Shown here: piece after piece, positions 12,301-22,950 of the stretch
How positions within the stretch are numbered: position 1 is the first letter of the stretch
Layout: each line of letters opens with the position of its first letter
Origin: Larus michahellis
Lineage: Eukaryota; Chordata; Aves; Charadriiformes; Laridae
Reading direction: 5' to 3'
NCBI RefSeq assembly: GCF_964199755.1
Contig: NC_133930.1
Span: forward strand, 27,424,071 to 27,488,070
DNA: 64,000 bases
Translations under genes and position numbers: made by a program
Notes under the pieces: model-generated
Seen by the model: only the letters and a program-made list of their open reading frames with translations
Told to the model about the DNA's origin: nothing
Database searches by the model: none

Positions 12301-15300
12301 TCCATAGGCTAGCTACTGTGAAATAGTGAGTGCAACCACGGATAGAGAGATGAAGGTATTTCAATCAATTCAGAAGTTTTTGGAATAATATTAACTTTGC
12401 TTTTGCTTCACAGGCTGACTCTCAAAAAAGTAAAGAATCAATAGATGTCCATGCAAGCACATCTAAAGGTAAAAATAACCTTCATTAACAGTATTGTCAT
12501 TACTGTGGATTAACAGGTTAGCAGGGTCTTTTACTGCTTTCAGTCTTACCATATTCATCTGCAAAGTGTATAACAACATGCCTCCCTCTGAGGTGCTGAG
12601 GCTCAACCCATAAATCTTTTAGAGGACTTTGGTTAAAACTGTTAGGAGTCTTGGTAAAGATATTATGCGTGTGTGTTCAGAAAAATACCACAGTGAAATG
12701 TTGTTTTACTTGCACTCAGTTGCTTTGATTAAATATTAGGGGGAAAAATTATATGCAGATAGGTCTTAGACTGCATTTATTTGCTTGCATTTATTTCATT
12801 GTTTTGGATTTTTTTTTCCTAACGTAGCTCCTGCTTCCTTACTTTGGACACAAGGCACTTACTTAAAACGTCCCAGGATAAGAAAATGTAGCCAGGAATC
12901 TCAACCTGAAACTTCCCAAGGAGCTGAGGAGAATGTTCCTCATGTGTCAGAAAGCAGGTAGAAGAGCCCATATTTTACCGATTTCTTGTTTTGTTGCTTG
13001 GGCAGTCACAAACTACATCAGTGTGTCATAGTGTGCTGCTGGGTTGTTTCTTCTCCTTTCTTCCTACTTTACTTGCTTGATTTTAAAATTAATAAAAATA
13101 AAGCCTGATGTGAGGGGAAAAAAAAATTGAGACATCACCTGAAGAGTGATTGCACCAAAATTTAGTGTCTCTGAAACCTTGGCAGACACTGGAATTGACA
13201 GTAAGAAAACAGTGAAGGCTGAGGGTGTTCTTTCATAACTGATGAAAGTAAAAACATCTGTATCCATACAGAATAGTTTCTTGCAATAATATAACTGGAC
13301 ATGTATCGACAATGCTACATGTGATCTTTGGAGAATTGTCCCTTCTTGACCTCTTGGTATGGTGGTATATTGCAGTCAAATTCTGACTGTTTGAGAGCTG
13401 GTTACTGCTTGTCGTTTAGTAATAATAAGAGAGTTATAGGGAGCCACACTTCTTCAAAGTAAAGTCCTTCGTTTAGACAAATTCTGATTTAAAACCATTG
13501 TATCCAGACTTATATCTTGGGGGGTGAAAAAAGTCCTCTTCAGTTTAAAGAATGTTATCCTGTGTAATAATTGTCAAATGGGGAAGTGAAGAATTGTGCC
13601 ACTTGCACACCGTAGCAATTCATACAAGACAGGGCCTGAAGTACTAATTTGCACTGGCTTCCATCCAGAAAGCAGAACTGTGACTATTTTAAATAAATGT
13701 CTCCTTCCCCCCTGCATACTGTGTGTGAGTATATATGTGCTTATAGACACAAGCTGCCTGCCTCCCAACCCCGTGTATCTCTCTCCCTCTCTCATTGTCT
13801 TCCAAAAAAAAACTTACTGCAACCCCAAAACCCTCTTTTGAAGAACTGAAGATAACCTGATTATTTTTCTAGGAAATCCCTCAAACTTGATTCATTAGGT
13901 TTCTTTAAACAAAATCAGTTGATTGTGGGTGGTTTTGTTTTTTGTTTTTAGTTTTGGTTTTTTTATGTGAAACTGAGGTCTTCAGCTAGATACAGCCAAA
14001 TCTTTGTGTTTAAATTGCTCTGTGGACCTACAAAGATACAGCACTGCTGTCCTGCACTGTCAGTGTGTGGCACTAAGTTGGCTCAGACAGGCCAAATGAC
14101 GTGGTTTGACGCTGCCACAAGTCAAGAAATTCTTTGCCCTGTTACTACTACGAATCGTCTAGTTGGTATGTGAGAGGAGTAGCCTGTTATTAAGTGTCAG
14201 TATTTGCACCTTGCAAAATTAAGTCAACAAGGTGCCACTGCTCCTTTGAACAAGATAGGTAATGTGGTGTTTGTGAGCCAAGCTAAGGGGAATCCTGATG
14301 GTAGCAGGGCAGGATATCAGCTTGGGTTCTTTCCTTTCATGCGGGTTAGCAAACGCAGCAGGGTCTTCTGTCAAGGACTTTATCCTATGGAGTGCCTTCA
14401 TCTCAAAACTGGAACCTGGGATAAAACTCTGCAATACTGCCTTTACTATGAGATTGTGAAGCAGTCTCCTGCAAATCTATAGCATGTACTTTTCTTCTAT
14501 GCTTGTATGTAATACTTGCAGTTCATCTAAGCTTTATCATCTCAAAAATGAGAACTGAATGTTTGAGATGGTGTTACTACCCATCAGGTGCATCAGAGCT
14601 TCATCTTTAGCTGTTTGCTAATTTGATCTCTATCTGATTGAATCTTCTTCAGCATGATGTGTTTATTGCCTTGAATTCTTTTCCAATCATGGTCTTTGTA
14701 ATATATGTATATTCAATGATTATACAACATATTTACTTTTATAACTCCATAATTTTAAGCTGTTTCTACAGTGCAGCTGGGAGAAGTTGCTTCCTTACTC
14801 ACCTCTTTGTGGCTTCCAAATATGATATGGGTGATAGGTGTTGATGATAGGGACCTCTGGAGATCATCTAGTCCAACCCCCCTGCCAGAGCAGGGTCACC
14901 TACAGCAGGCTGCACAGGAACACATCAGGTGCATTCTGGATGTCTCCAGAGACGGAGACTCCACCACCTCTCTGAGCAGCCTGTTCCAGTGCTCTGCCAC
15001 CCTCAAAGTAAAGAAGTTCCTTCTCATGTTTAGGTGGAACTTCTATGCTCAAGTGTTTGCCCGTTACCCCTTGTCCTGTCACTGGGCACCACTGAAAAGA
15101 TCCTGGCCCCATCCTCCTGACACCCACCCTTTAAGTATTTATAAGTGTTGGTAAGATCCCCCCTCAGTCATCTCTTTTCCAGACTGAAAAGACACAAGTC
15201 CCTCCAGACCTTCTTCATAAGAGAGGTGTTCCAGACCCCTAATCACCATCATAAGATTACTGTTTTCTACATTTAAAAGAACAAACAGTTGTCTAACTTT

Positions 15301-18025
15301 TATTCCCATAAAATGGAAGTGAGATAGATGTCTTCATTTTGTAACTTCCAAAGCAAATTTCCCTAGTTGATGGATTTTTCCATGATGAGGAGTTAACCAT
15401 TTGTTAGATGTATTTTGTTATCTGGATTTGTATTTCCTATGGCAAGCATGTGATACAGCACTTTATAATTGGTCATGAAAGAATTTCCCTGCTGAGATCA
15501 CAAAAATTAAGTATTAATGTAAAAGATTAAAGGATATATCTTAACACCTGCTACAGGCTGGAACTTCCTGCCCACACATCTGAAAAATCTGAAGACTTAA
15601 AAGAAGTACCTGAGGAGAGTACTGCTGAGAAGAATGAGGAAATGATTTTTGAAAATGAGGGCCAGTCTGTATCAGAAGCAGAGCTACATGTATCAACCCC
15701 TGAGAAACCGAGTGAGGAGGAGGTGAGCTGGATGTGATAGTGATAGTACCTAAGTTTGGAATACAGCTACAGTTTCTGTGAAATATGGTCCTTGCTGCCT
15801 TGGTCCGTGTGACTATCAACTCTTAGGTTTTTGTTTGTGTTTTTTTTTTTTTGTACTGATGCTTCATTGAGAAGTATATCTGAGAAGCTAAGGCTAGTAC
15901 AGAATTAGCTTTACGGAATATTCCATTATACTTATTTTGAACAATAGAGTTCATAGGATCTTCAGTAAGGTGAATTTCTGCCTTGTCTACCAACCTAATC
16001 TTCTTACTTGATTTCTCCTACTCGCATATTGTGGATGAATTGGAGTAAGGTCAAGATCTGATCCAGTATCTCCAATTCTTAAGGGAAAAAGTTTGTTTGA
16101 AGAAGCCAATAGCTGGTATGCTTCAGTGACTGCTGTTGGCTCTTCTTACTTCTCCACTTAAAGCTTACTTGCTTTGATGTTTAAATCCAACTTTTGTCTT
16201 AACAGGTTGAATTTAAATTTTTCAGTACCCTTTGTGCCTAGTGATGCCTCCAGGGTTTTATGTTCTCACTGATTAGTGAAAAAGTGGATCTTACACTATG
16301 TTGGGTTCAAGGCATGACTGCAGCCTGTATGCTTGTGAGATGCATAAAAACGGCTTGTCTGGGCTCCTAACAGTGTAAGCTATGGTCAGAAATTTAGTGC
16401 AGGTGACAACACCAAGCTGTTATGCTGGTTAAGTTACCTACTCTGCACTAAGCTCTGTTCTCTTAGTACGTATTTCTGGGTACCCAAGGCTGGGCATAAT
16501 CTTGACTTAGAAACGTGATTTTTTTGTGTGTTTTTTTAGGAAACTCCATCAGAACCTCTTAATGGTGAGATAACAGACGAAACTGGAAAGACCTCACTTG
16601 TGGCTGAAGAGGAAACAGCAGATGAAGTTCTAAGTGGTGAATTAACACTGCTTGTTCCATTAATCCTTGAGCCTCCGACAAAACCTTCAGAAGACACTGT
16701 GTCAGAGAAGGTGAGAGAATTGAAACAAAATGTGAAGTCATCTTTCCTTCAGAGTGTACATATCTCACTGTTTTTTCTTTTTGTTAAGTAACAGATAGAA
16801 AGTAGCCCCTACCATCATACTAAATTCTTGGGAGAAGCAATTATTAGGCCAGATGATGTAAATCCATAAACAATATATACTAATATTTCTGTTTTAATAT
16901 GCAGAAGTGGCACATATATATATTCAAGTGACACCAAAAAGAAAGATATGTTGCTCCAGTTTGCCTTGGCAGTAATGAAACAGCTCTTTCTCACTAAGAT
17001 ATTAGTTGTATATGACTGAAAAGCCACATCCTCATTTTTGTCTAGTAATTCTGCCCTGATGAAGTGTACAAGCAATTAATTACTGTAAAATACCCTTCTG
17101 GAACACACATTTTACTGGTTTTTGTTTATAGTGCAAAACCAGATTGTTATATGCTAGCAAAGTGATAATTGTGTATGTCTAAAATAAAAACCTTTTTTTT
17201 TCTCCCTGGGATTAACTTCATAATGTTTTTTACTGTACCTGAATAATCCTTTGAATAATTTGAAAATAGGAGAGCAAATCTGGATATCAAATGTGGTCCA
17301 CGAAATAGTCTCGTGCAAAAAGGAGGAAGGGACTGGTTGTTGATGGCACATGTAGTATTAAAAACTGCTGAATGCCAAAATACCCTCCACGGTTGCTAGC
17401 TAGGGGCAGTAGTTGTTCAGCCTCTTGTATCTTCAGTTTACTGTCCCTTTGGTTGTGTTTTGGCATCCTTCCCTCCCCCCAACAGGTTTTAAGTGCAAGT
17501 GGTTCAGAAGTGCTGTCTGAAGAAAGTGCATTAGTAGAGGGGACTACTGAAGAAGAGCAAGAGTCTGGAAAGACCACCATTGAAAATGCAGCTGCTTCAG
17601 CATCAAAGGAAGAGCCCTCTGACAATGGCCTGCCCAACTCTACAGTAAATGAAGCAGCAGAAGAATCTGTTTCCGAGAATGTGCCACCCAAACCAGCTTC
17701 CTCATTGGAAGATCAAAATGAGGAAGCAGGGCACAACTCACAGGAGGCCCCTGCTGCCTTGAGTCAGAGCTCTTTGATAGTGGTTGAACTTGAGGGTGTT
17801 TCTTTTCAGCAGCCTTCTGGGCAAGAAGGACAGAAGAACCAGTTGGAAGAGCACTCAGAAGAGTCTGAGCAGATAGATCAGTACATGCAGGCAACAGCAG
17901 AGCGGGCTGCTGACAGCAGCTCTGAGGAAGCAGAAATTGAGGTACCTATTGTAGACCGGAGAAACTTGCGAAGAAAGGCCAAAGGCTACAAAGGGCCACC
18001 AAAGAAAAAAGGAAAGCCAGCTTAA
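194..18025 (+). CDS. FAM169A: FAM169A (soluble lamin-associated protein of 75 kDa), complete coding region in 12 exons
   Basis: Joined exons are 194-328, 1183-1282, 2291-2376, 3772-3943, 7363-7542, 8840-8971, 9178-9278, 12414-12468, 12828-12957, 15557-15722, 16540-16710 and 17486-18025. They sum to 1968 nt, or 655 aa plus stop; the human protein is about 670 aa. All exon phases agree. The folded N-terminal part (about residues 1-270) follows the human protein closely. Residues 187-196 ([10 protein letters not shown]) resemble the acetyl-CoA loop of GNAT acyltransferases, although a catalytic role is not established. The rest is low-complexity and rich in Glu and Ser. The C-terminus ends in a basic cluster ([10 protein letters not shown], then PPKKKGK) that looks like a nuclear localisation signal. 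The protein is known as a lamin-associated nuclear-envelope factor of unclear function. The start codon at 194 sits just after a possible 3' splice site (tctcaaaag), so 5'UTR exons probably lie left of the window. Confidence 0.93.
1183..1282 (+). CDS. FAM169A: FAM169A coding exon 2
   Basis: Encodes residues 46-79 ([20 protein letters not shown]...). Acceptor tgtttcag, donor ACAG|gtttca, ending in phase 1. Confidence 0.92.
2291..2376 (+). CDS. FAM169A: FAM169A coding exon 3
   Basis: Encodes residues 79-107 ([19 protein letters not shown]...). Acceptor ctttcaag, donor CAG|gtaaag, phase 0. The [12 protein letters not shown] stretch is strongly conserved with human. Confidence 0.93.
3772..3943 (+). 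CDS. FAM169A: FAM169A coding exon 4
   Basis: Encodes residues 108-165 ([20 protein letters not shown]...[14 protein letters not shown]). Acceptor tttcctta-g, donor GCAG|gtaaaa, phase 1. Confidence 0.94.
4359..4893 (+). mobile_element. Solo LTR of an avian endogenous retrovirus
   Basis: A block starting TGTTGTGGTTTAATCCCAGC and ending near gaagccagga-ta has the look of LTRs common in non-galliform birds. It has a GC-rich leader with a G-run (about 4460-4470), an A-rich middle with aat/aac repeats, and a coding-free body. No gag, pol or env is adjacent, so it is a solitary LTR. Orientation follows the TG start. No clear target-site duplication is visible (flanks attgtcac and ataact), which suggests age or a slightly wrong boundary. 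Confidence 0.62.
4917..5692 (+). mobile_element. CR1 LINE fragment (FAM169A intron 4)
   Basis: Contains the CR1 3'-end signatures GGGACCTGGGG-TCCTGGTGGA, gtgctgctgtggcaaagaaagc and ...gaccagatgatccttgaggt. It ends in attctatgatt, the typical CR1 tail. The ORF2 end is broken by stops and frameshifts. It lies about 25 bp after the solo LTR. Confidence 0.88.
5693..7362 (+). other. Remainder of FAM169A intron 4
   Basis: AT-rich intronic sequence without recognisable repeats. An antisense open frame of 211 codons (6741 to 6106) lies here. It has no recognised family or gene context and is probably chance. Confidence 0.5.
7363..7542 (+). CDS. FAM169A: FAM169A coding exon 5, with a GC splice donor
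   Basis: Encodes residues 165-225, including [20 protein letters not shown] and [14 protein letters not shown]. Acceptor gttgtttcag. The exon must end at 7542 to join in frame to the next exon ([13 protein letters not shown]). The donor is therefore ACAG|gcaatc, a GC-AG intron. The only nearby GT (7535) would shift the frame to an immediate stop. Confidence 0.9.
8702..8737. repeat. Short 9-bp tandem repeat (tatatgatg)x4
   Basis: Four consecutive units of tatatgatg, the third with one change (tgtatgatg), lying in FAM169A intron 5 about 100 bp before the exon 6 acceptor. Confidence 0.85.
8840..8971 (+). CDS. FAM169A: FAM169A coding exon 6
   Basis: Encodes residues 225-269 ([20 protein letters not shown]...). 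Acceptor tttgttcag, donor GCAG|gtatgg, phase 1. It matches the human C-K-Q-YFEKYPGDHELLWEV segment. Confidence 0.93.
9178..9278 (+). CDS. FAM169A: FAM169A coding exon 7 (3' boundary uncertain)
   Basis: Encodes residues 269-302 ([20 protein letters not shown]...). Acceptor cttaacag. Two in-frame donors are possible: CTA|gtaaca after 9263, or AAT|gtgggt after 9278. Both are weak. I used 9278 because it has G at +5. A CR1 begins only about 25 bp further on. The segment is poorly conserved with human. Confidence 0.72.
9305..9807 (+). mobile_element. CR1 LINE fragment directly after FAM169A exon 7
   Basis: Aligns along its length with the 3' part of the larger CR1 at 42711-43220 (same gcaaca/gaagctggtgaagtgtctaga, agcattggaa-gggctgc and ggtcttttccaacc blocks). 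It ends in attctatgatt. 5'-truncated, with a broken ORF2 tail. It starts about 25 bp past the presumed exon 7 donor. Confidence 0.9.
9808..12413 (+). other. Remainder of FAM169A intron 7
   Basis: About 2.6 kb of AT-rich intron. I see no gene, mobile element or tandem array apart from T-runs. Confidence 0.55.
12414..12468 (+). CDS. FAM169A: FAM169A coding exon 8
   Basis: Encodes residues 303-321 ([18 protein letters not shown]). Acceptor gcttcacag, donor AAAG|gtaaaa, phase 1. It aligns loosely with the human segment ending in ...STSEGHDK. Confidence 0.82.
12828..12957 (+). CDS. FAM169A: FAM169A coding exon 9
   Basis: Encodes residues 321-364 (...[20 protein letters not shown]...). Acceptor cctaacgtag, donor GCAG|gtagaa, phase 2. 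The LKRP-I-K core matches human NLKRPKIGKR. Confidence 0.87.
14840..15240 (-). mobile_element. CR1 LINE fragment, minus strand (FAM169A intron 9)
   Basis: Reads in reverse as a CR1 3' end. On the plus strand it shows gacctctggagatcatctag, ccaaccc-cctgc and gagacggagactccaccacc, which are reverse complements of CR1 consensus-like segments. 5'-truncated and degenerate. Confidence 0.88.
15557..15722 (+). CDS. FAM169A: FAM169A coding exon 10
   Basis: Encodes residues 364-419, very acidic ([19 protein letters not shown]...). Acceptor gctacag, donor GAGGAG|gtgagc, phase 0. Confidence 0.87.
16540..16710 (+). CDS. FAM169A: FAM169A coding exon 11
   Basis: Encodes residues 420-476 ([20 protein letters not shown]...). 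Acceptor ttttttag, donor GAGAAG|gtgaga, phase 0. The PLNGEI and KTSL motifs match human EPMNGEIMDDSLKTSL. Confidence 0.9.
17486..18025 (+). CDS. FAM169A: FAM169A terminal coding exon 12
   Basis: Encodes residues 477-655 and the TAA stop. Acceptor ccccaacag. The acidic Ser/Glu-rich stretch contains the conserved [11 protein letters not shown] and [14 protein letters not shown]. It ends in [15 protein letters not shown] and a lysine-rich tail, almost identical to the human C-terminus. Confidence 0.94.
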   Translation, partial: VLSASGSEVLSEESALVEGTTEEEQESGKTTIENAAASASKEEPSDNGLPNSTVNEAAEESVSENVPPKPASSLEDQNEEAGHNSQEAPAALSQSSLIVVELEGVSFQQPSGQEGQKNQLEEHSEESEQIDQYMQATAERAADSSSEEAEIEVPIVDRRNLRRKAKGYKGPPKKKGKPA

Positions 18026-18260
18026 AAATGAAATACTGATTGCTAATTCATCTATTTATAAGAAAGTTATCTTGTGTAAAAACTCTAGGGTGTAACTAAA
18101 CCATATGGGACACAGGTGCTTAAAATTCTGGTTTGAACTTCCTCTGGGGATTCATCATCTTTCCTTAAGTTTTCTTGAATTTTTAACCACTAGACATTGA
18201 GCTTTGTCAGAGTATGAAAGTAAACAGCCAGTCTCCTCCTTTTATAAACCATATGTGCTG

Positions 18261-18266
18261 AATAAA
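18261..18266 (+). other. FAM169A: Possible proximal FAM169A poly(A) signal
   Basis: AATAAA (aataaataca) 236 nt after the stop codon. Use is not proven. Confidence 0.4.
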
Positions 18267-18994
18267 TACACTTGTGCTAGCAAAGGGAGCAGTTTGTTTA
18301 TCTGAGGTGGCAGCTGTGGAAGAAAAATGCAGCATGAAATCCTGGCCCTATCAAGGTCCCTTAAATTCCCATAGACTTGCATAAGGCCAGACATCACTCT
18401 AGCACTTTTTTTTAATAACTTTGTGTTCTCTACTGGGGGGGGAGAGAAGCAGAACAAGTCCCTGCTCGCTTCTTGTTCCCTCCCCATGGATTTTTCCCAG
18501 ATGAGATGAAAATAATGTAAGATTCTGTAATTCTAGGTCTCAAAATACACAAGAAAGGTATAACTTGGTAGATCAAAACATGAGCAGCATCTGTCTTTCA
18601 TAGAATCACTTGCAACAGCTGAGTCAGTAGAAGTGCAGTCAGCGCAGTGTCTGCCATGGCACACTGATACTGAAGTTCTTCATGTGAAGATTAAGACATG
18701 CCCACACAGTGAACTGTAGCTTCCAAAGTGAGCATCTCAGTAAGCTGAATACTTCAATTGATACAAATGTATCCACTTTCAAAAACTCAAGGATACTTCT
18801 GTTTATGAAAAGTGAGACCCAGTTATGTCAATTACTTCTAGGTGGGTTTTTGATACATATGTTTATCACTTGTATTCCCTGTGAGGTGAGAAAACGGTGT
18901 TCTTGAGAAGGCAGTATCACTCATCTGGCTTTTACTTCTCATGGTTAAATTGGAACTGATTTCAATTAGCACCTTTCTTGTAAGACGTTAGCAT

Positions 18995-19114
18995 ATTGGA
19001 TACATAAATTATTAGATTATTGGATACATAAATTATTAGATTATTGGATACATAAATTATTAGATTATTGGATACATAAATTATTAGATTATTGGATACA
19101 TAAATTATTAGATT
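18995..19114. repeat. 24-bp minisatellite, five near-identical copies
   Basis: Unit attggatacataaattattagatt (24 bp, split as attggatacata + aattattagatt) repeated five times without visible change, in the FAM169A 3'UTR. The lack of divergence implies recent expansion and likely length polymorphism. Confidence 0.95.
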
Positions 19115-20429
19115 AGGTCAATCTTGGTTTCTACTGAGAACAATCAGGTTACTGATCTCATTTCAGTGAGTCAGTCGTAAATACTGAACTTAAATTCAGA
19201 TCTCTAAGTATACTCTTGAGTAGGTATCTCAGTAAATCTGGGGTGCCTGAGATAGTAGCCGATGGCCAGACTGTTAGGGACAGAATGTTGCTAGTTGGGA
19301 TCCAAATAGCAATTCTGTTTAGTACAGTCCTGAAAACTGGACATTGTAACTATGATTGCAGCAGTACTTTGAACTAAAGGGCGCAGTTTATTTCTGCAAC
19401 TTCTTTGGCATCAATCATCTTGCAGTAAATAGAGTAGCAAAATCAAAACACCAACTTTAAGCACTAGTTTTATTGCTGTACTGATGTCCCATTGGAGCAG
19501 TAGTTTGATGGTCTATACCTTCTGTTACATTAATGCAAGGGAACATATGTGACAATTGTATTGACTGAAGTGTTTGACCTGTGGAAAAACGGCAGTTTTT
19601 AGGCTTGGATGATAATACGTTGGAGTTTTTTTGGTCTGTTAACTGTCTGTCTTATTACCATCAAACTCTTAAAGAATTTTTAAGATTTTATTGCACCAGC
19701 AACCAATGATTAAAACAAACTTTATAGAAGTTTGTACCAAATGCTATTACAACATGCTGTGGAACTACATGCGTACAGTATTATTTTTGAGCTTTATTTA
19801 GTCTAGGAATAGAGTTTAAAGAACATTAACTTGTGACTTCAGCCTTGCACTTAAATGGTAAATGGCTTTGTATTTGACTGACATTTGTTCAAAAGTTTCT
19901 CTTGTACGGCTTGTTAATTTTTGACAGGATTTGCTTTGCTTCTCCCACAATTCTCTTTTGGTCTGTTTTCATTTCATGCAGAATTCTTGTTTGCTGTTCT
20001 CATGTTTCATAGCCCTTTACATGAAAAAGAATACATCTTACTTCAAAAGTGCTTATAACTTAGTTGAAATGATGTCTGACCTTGGTTTGTTGCTTTTTTA
20101 TACCATTTCATTTGTAGATGTCATTAATCAAATTGATCATTTACATTGTCATCAATACTAAGTTAAACATAGCAACAAATAGGCCTAAGTTTAAGCTTCT
20201 CTGCTTTAAGTGACATTCTAAAAAAAAAAAAAATTACCAAGGGGATACACTTCTAAATTTATTTTCACAAATGTGGTGTTAGATGTTTTCTAAACTAGTG
20301 ATAACCTGTTTATAGATCTTACAAAATATGTGTTGCTGTTCTAGAGTATTGTACTGAAGTCTTGCTACAGTGTTAGTGTTTCCTTTTTTAGTGCTGTCTT
20401 TGCTGCTTTTGAAATGTTTTGAAGTAGTA

Positions 20430-20435
20430 AATAAA
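20430..20435 (+). other. FAM169A: Distal FAM169A poly(A) signal
   Basis: AATAAA in agtaaataaagttatatttt, followed within 20-35 nt by a T-rich element (acttttttcttgg). It is the best candidate for the main 3' end. Confidence 0.65.
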
Positions 20436-20450
20436 GTTATATTTTGTAAT

Positions 20451-22664
20451 TACTTTTTTCTTGGCTTTCAGTATTTGAGTTCTTTCTGCTATCCAGGAGG
20501 CATGTTTTAAAGTGGTTCAATTCACTAGAACTAGCATCATTTTACAATCTGTCTGCTACCAAAGAGCTTTAAAAGCTCAAAGATGATTAATTGAAAAATC
20601 TTTATTGCTTAAAAAAATTTCAGGTACTTAATTAGCTTATGTATCAGAGCTTTATAAAAAAAAGCTGTAGAATAGGCTGTTCTGAATGTCACAGCATGCA
20701 TTCTGCTGTTTATACCAACTATGCAAGATGATGTAAACTTAGCAGTTATTAATGTAGTTTGCTATAGACAAGCCAACTAGAAATGCTGTAAAACACACCC
20801 TACAGTGTGGTATATTAAAATGTCTTAAGTACAACAGTTGTGTTACTCAGCCAACAAGTATTTATAGCACAAAATGTAGTAATGTTCTTGAGACAGCTGT
20901 AGAAAAGGCTTATCTGTTTTGACAAAATGCCTTCTCTCCAAGCAAATTACTTACGGACTTGTGACTCTGAGTTTCACATCACTTGTCACTACACAAAGAA
21001 GTAAAAATCGTAGTAACATATTAAATCTAGACTAGGGCAATGTGTTACACTAACAAAACAGCTTGTAAGAGGAGAAGACTTTGGTATAGTTCAAATACTG
21101 CCTCTTAGTGTAAGAGAAGTTAGAAAGCTGGTACAAAAGCAGCTAGCCTTGACTTCCTCTGGCCGTAATTCCAGATCTGAAACATGATCTGGTCACAAAG
21201 ATCAGTAAAGGATTGGAGTAGCTGTCATACAAGAGGTTCAGAGCTGCAGTTGTTTAGCCTGGAAAAGAGAAAGCTTGAGTGGATCTTAGCTTGTGTACAA
21301 CTACCCAATAGGGGGGTACAACGGAATGGATCAAGAATCTTCTCAGTGCTGCCCAGTGATTGGACAAGAGGAGGTGGGCACAAACTGGAATACAGGAAAC
21401 TCTATTTAAACGTAAAACACTTTAAACTGTAAGAGTGGTCAAACACTGCATCAGGCTCCTCAGAGAGGTGGTGGAGTCTCCATCCTTGGAGATACTCAAA
21501 ACCTGACTGGATGTGGCCCTCAGACACCTGCTGTGGTTGACTCTGCTTTAAGTAGGGGGTTTGCACTACACAATCTCAAGAGGTCCCTTCCAACCTTAAC
21601 TACTCTGTAGCTCTATAATCTGCTACTCAACCTGCTTATTGCACATGTGACCACCTCTAGCCTTAAACTTTTGTTAACGCAAAAATCCCCAATGCAAATC
21701 TATTCACATTCTGGCTCCTGAGAGTTTTGTTTGATAGTTTCCTTCTTACAATGTTGAGGGGTAAGGATGCCCTCATTAACTGGAGAAAGCTTGTAATGAT
21801 TTGACTTGGAATTTATGTTAAAAGCTCCTTGGCTTAAGTGAAGTACTCTTCAAGAGTAGGAATATAAAAGGGTGAGTATGCTTATTTGTAGCGACAGATT
21901 GTGCCAAGTTTACCACCAAATCCTTGACCAGAACATTACTGATAGAGTTATATGCATGGCTGAAAGGTTCTTGTTTAGAAGCAACTTTTGTTTCGTGTAT
22001 TTCAAGGATGCAAACTAAATATAGATTAATCATTTGATGCTTGTGACTCTTAGTTTTTCTTGAGTGTTTCTTAAAGCCACTAACATAGCTACAAGTAGTT
22101 TTAGTATCAGGGTTGTCATGCCATTTTCAAAATCCGCATCTTAAATCCCCTACAACTTCATAAATTTAAACAACTGAAACTGTTCTCCTCTTGCCTGGAC
22201 CTACTGTAGTGGTACAGTCTCCAGCCCTTATTCTTTCCATTAATGCAGTCAGAGGCAAAGGGGTGAAAGACGAAAGGTAGTGGGGGGCATGGGGGGGAAA
22301 CAGCTGCTGTTCTAGTTATCTTCTCCTCCACCCTGCATCCCCATGTCCCCACGCAGCTATTGTGTTCTCAAGCCCATGCTTCTGTAGGGGCAAACTGAGC
22401 GAGAGTTTAATTTCTGACATCAGTCCTAAGTAAGATTCTAGCTGGGTTCTTCCAGCTCTTCTGCTTTCCCAGAAGCACAATACAACTTAGTATGTTCTTC
22501 TGTACCTTTAGCTATTACAGCAGGCCATCATGGGAGACTGTGGCTGTACTTCCCATCACTAGAAATATGAGCTGAATTATGTATTTATATGATATATCTA
22601 AGTCAGGAAACTGCTGCTGTAAAAATACAATGAAGTTTTAGATCAAATCCATACCACATTACCA
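20451..22664. other. Intergenic interval between the convergent FAM169A and NSA2 genes
   Basis: About 2.2 kb containing one degenerate CR1 (about 21195-21620) and otherwise AT-rich sequence. No gene seen. Confidence 0.55.
21195..21620 (+). mobile_element. Degenerate CR1 LINE fragment
   Basis: Shows decayed CR1 3'-end blocks: ttgtttagcctggaaaagag, ctcagagaggtggtggagtctccatcc, ctgactggatgtggccctcag and caagaggtcccttccaacctt. More diverged than the other copies. Confidence 0.83.
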
Positions 22665-22684
22665 AAACATGAAAATTGAATCAC

Positions 22685-22690
22685 TTTATT
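22685..22690 (-). other. NSA2: NSA2 poly(A) signal
   Basis: TTTATT on the plus strand, AATAAA on the minus strand (ccaaataaagtgatt), about 190 nt after the stop. The transcript 3' end is probably near 22665. Confidence 0.7.
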
Positions 22691-22882
22691 TGGACAGTGT
22701 TCAGCTGAGCAAACACAATAAATATAAAAACCCGAGCGGTCATTTCTGGCATGTTTAAGTTCCTCAGCAGCTTGTGGGGTCAATGTTCTTGAATGACTGA
22801 ATGTTTCAGAGATCTTGCAAACTTGTTGAAACTGCACCAATTTTGCAGGAGCCCATGTCCAATGCTTAGTATCAAGCCCAAC

Positions 22883-22950
22883 TTAAACAAGTAGAATTGC
22901 ATTAATACAGCCATCATTTTCTGGATTGTTTGTTACTTGTGCATATTTCC
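22883..22950 (-). CDS. NSA2: NSA2 terminal coding exon 6
   Basis: Encodes residues 239-260 ([22 protein letters not shown]) and TAA. Acceptor tctctttag. Ile replaces Val at one position of the human C-terminus. Confidence 0.95.

Larger units (their letters stand above)
18026..20450 (+). other. FAM169A: FAM169A 3'UTR
   Basis: Non-coding AT-rich sequence between the stop codon and the strong poly(A) signal AATAAA at 20430-20435, which is followed by a T-rich stretch. An earlier AATAAA at 18261-18266 could give a short isoform with about 250 nt of 3'UTR. The extent is inferred from the signals only. Confidence 0.65.

Noticed and set aside
15081-15154. Open frames in the CR1 at 14840-15240
   Set aside because: Antisense translation of a CR1 fragment.
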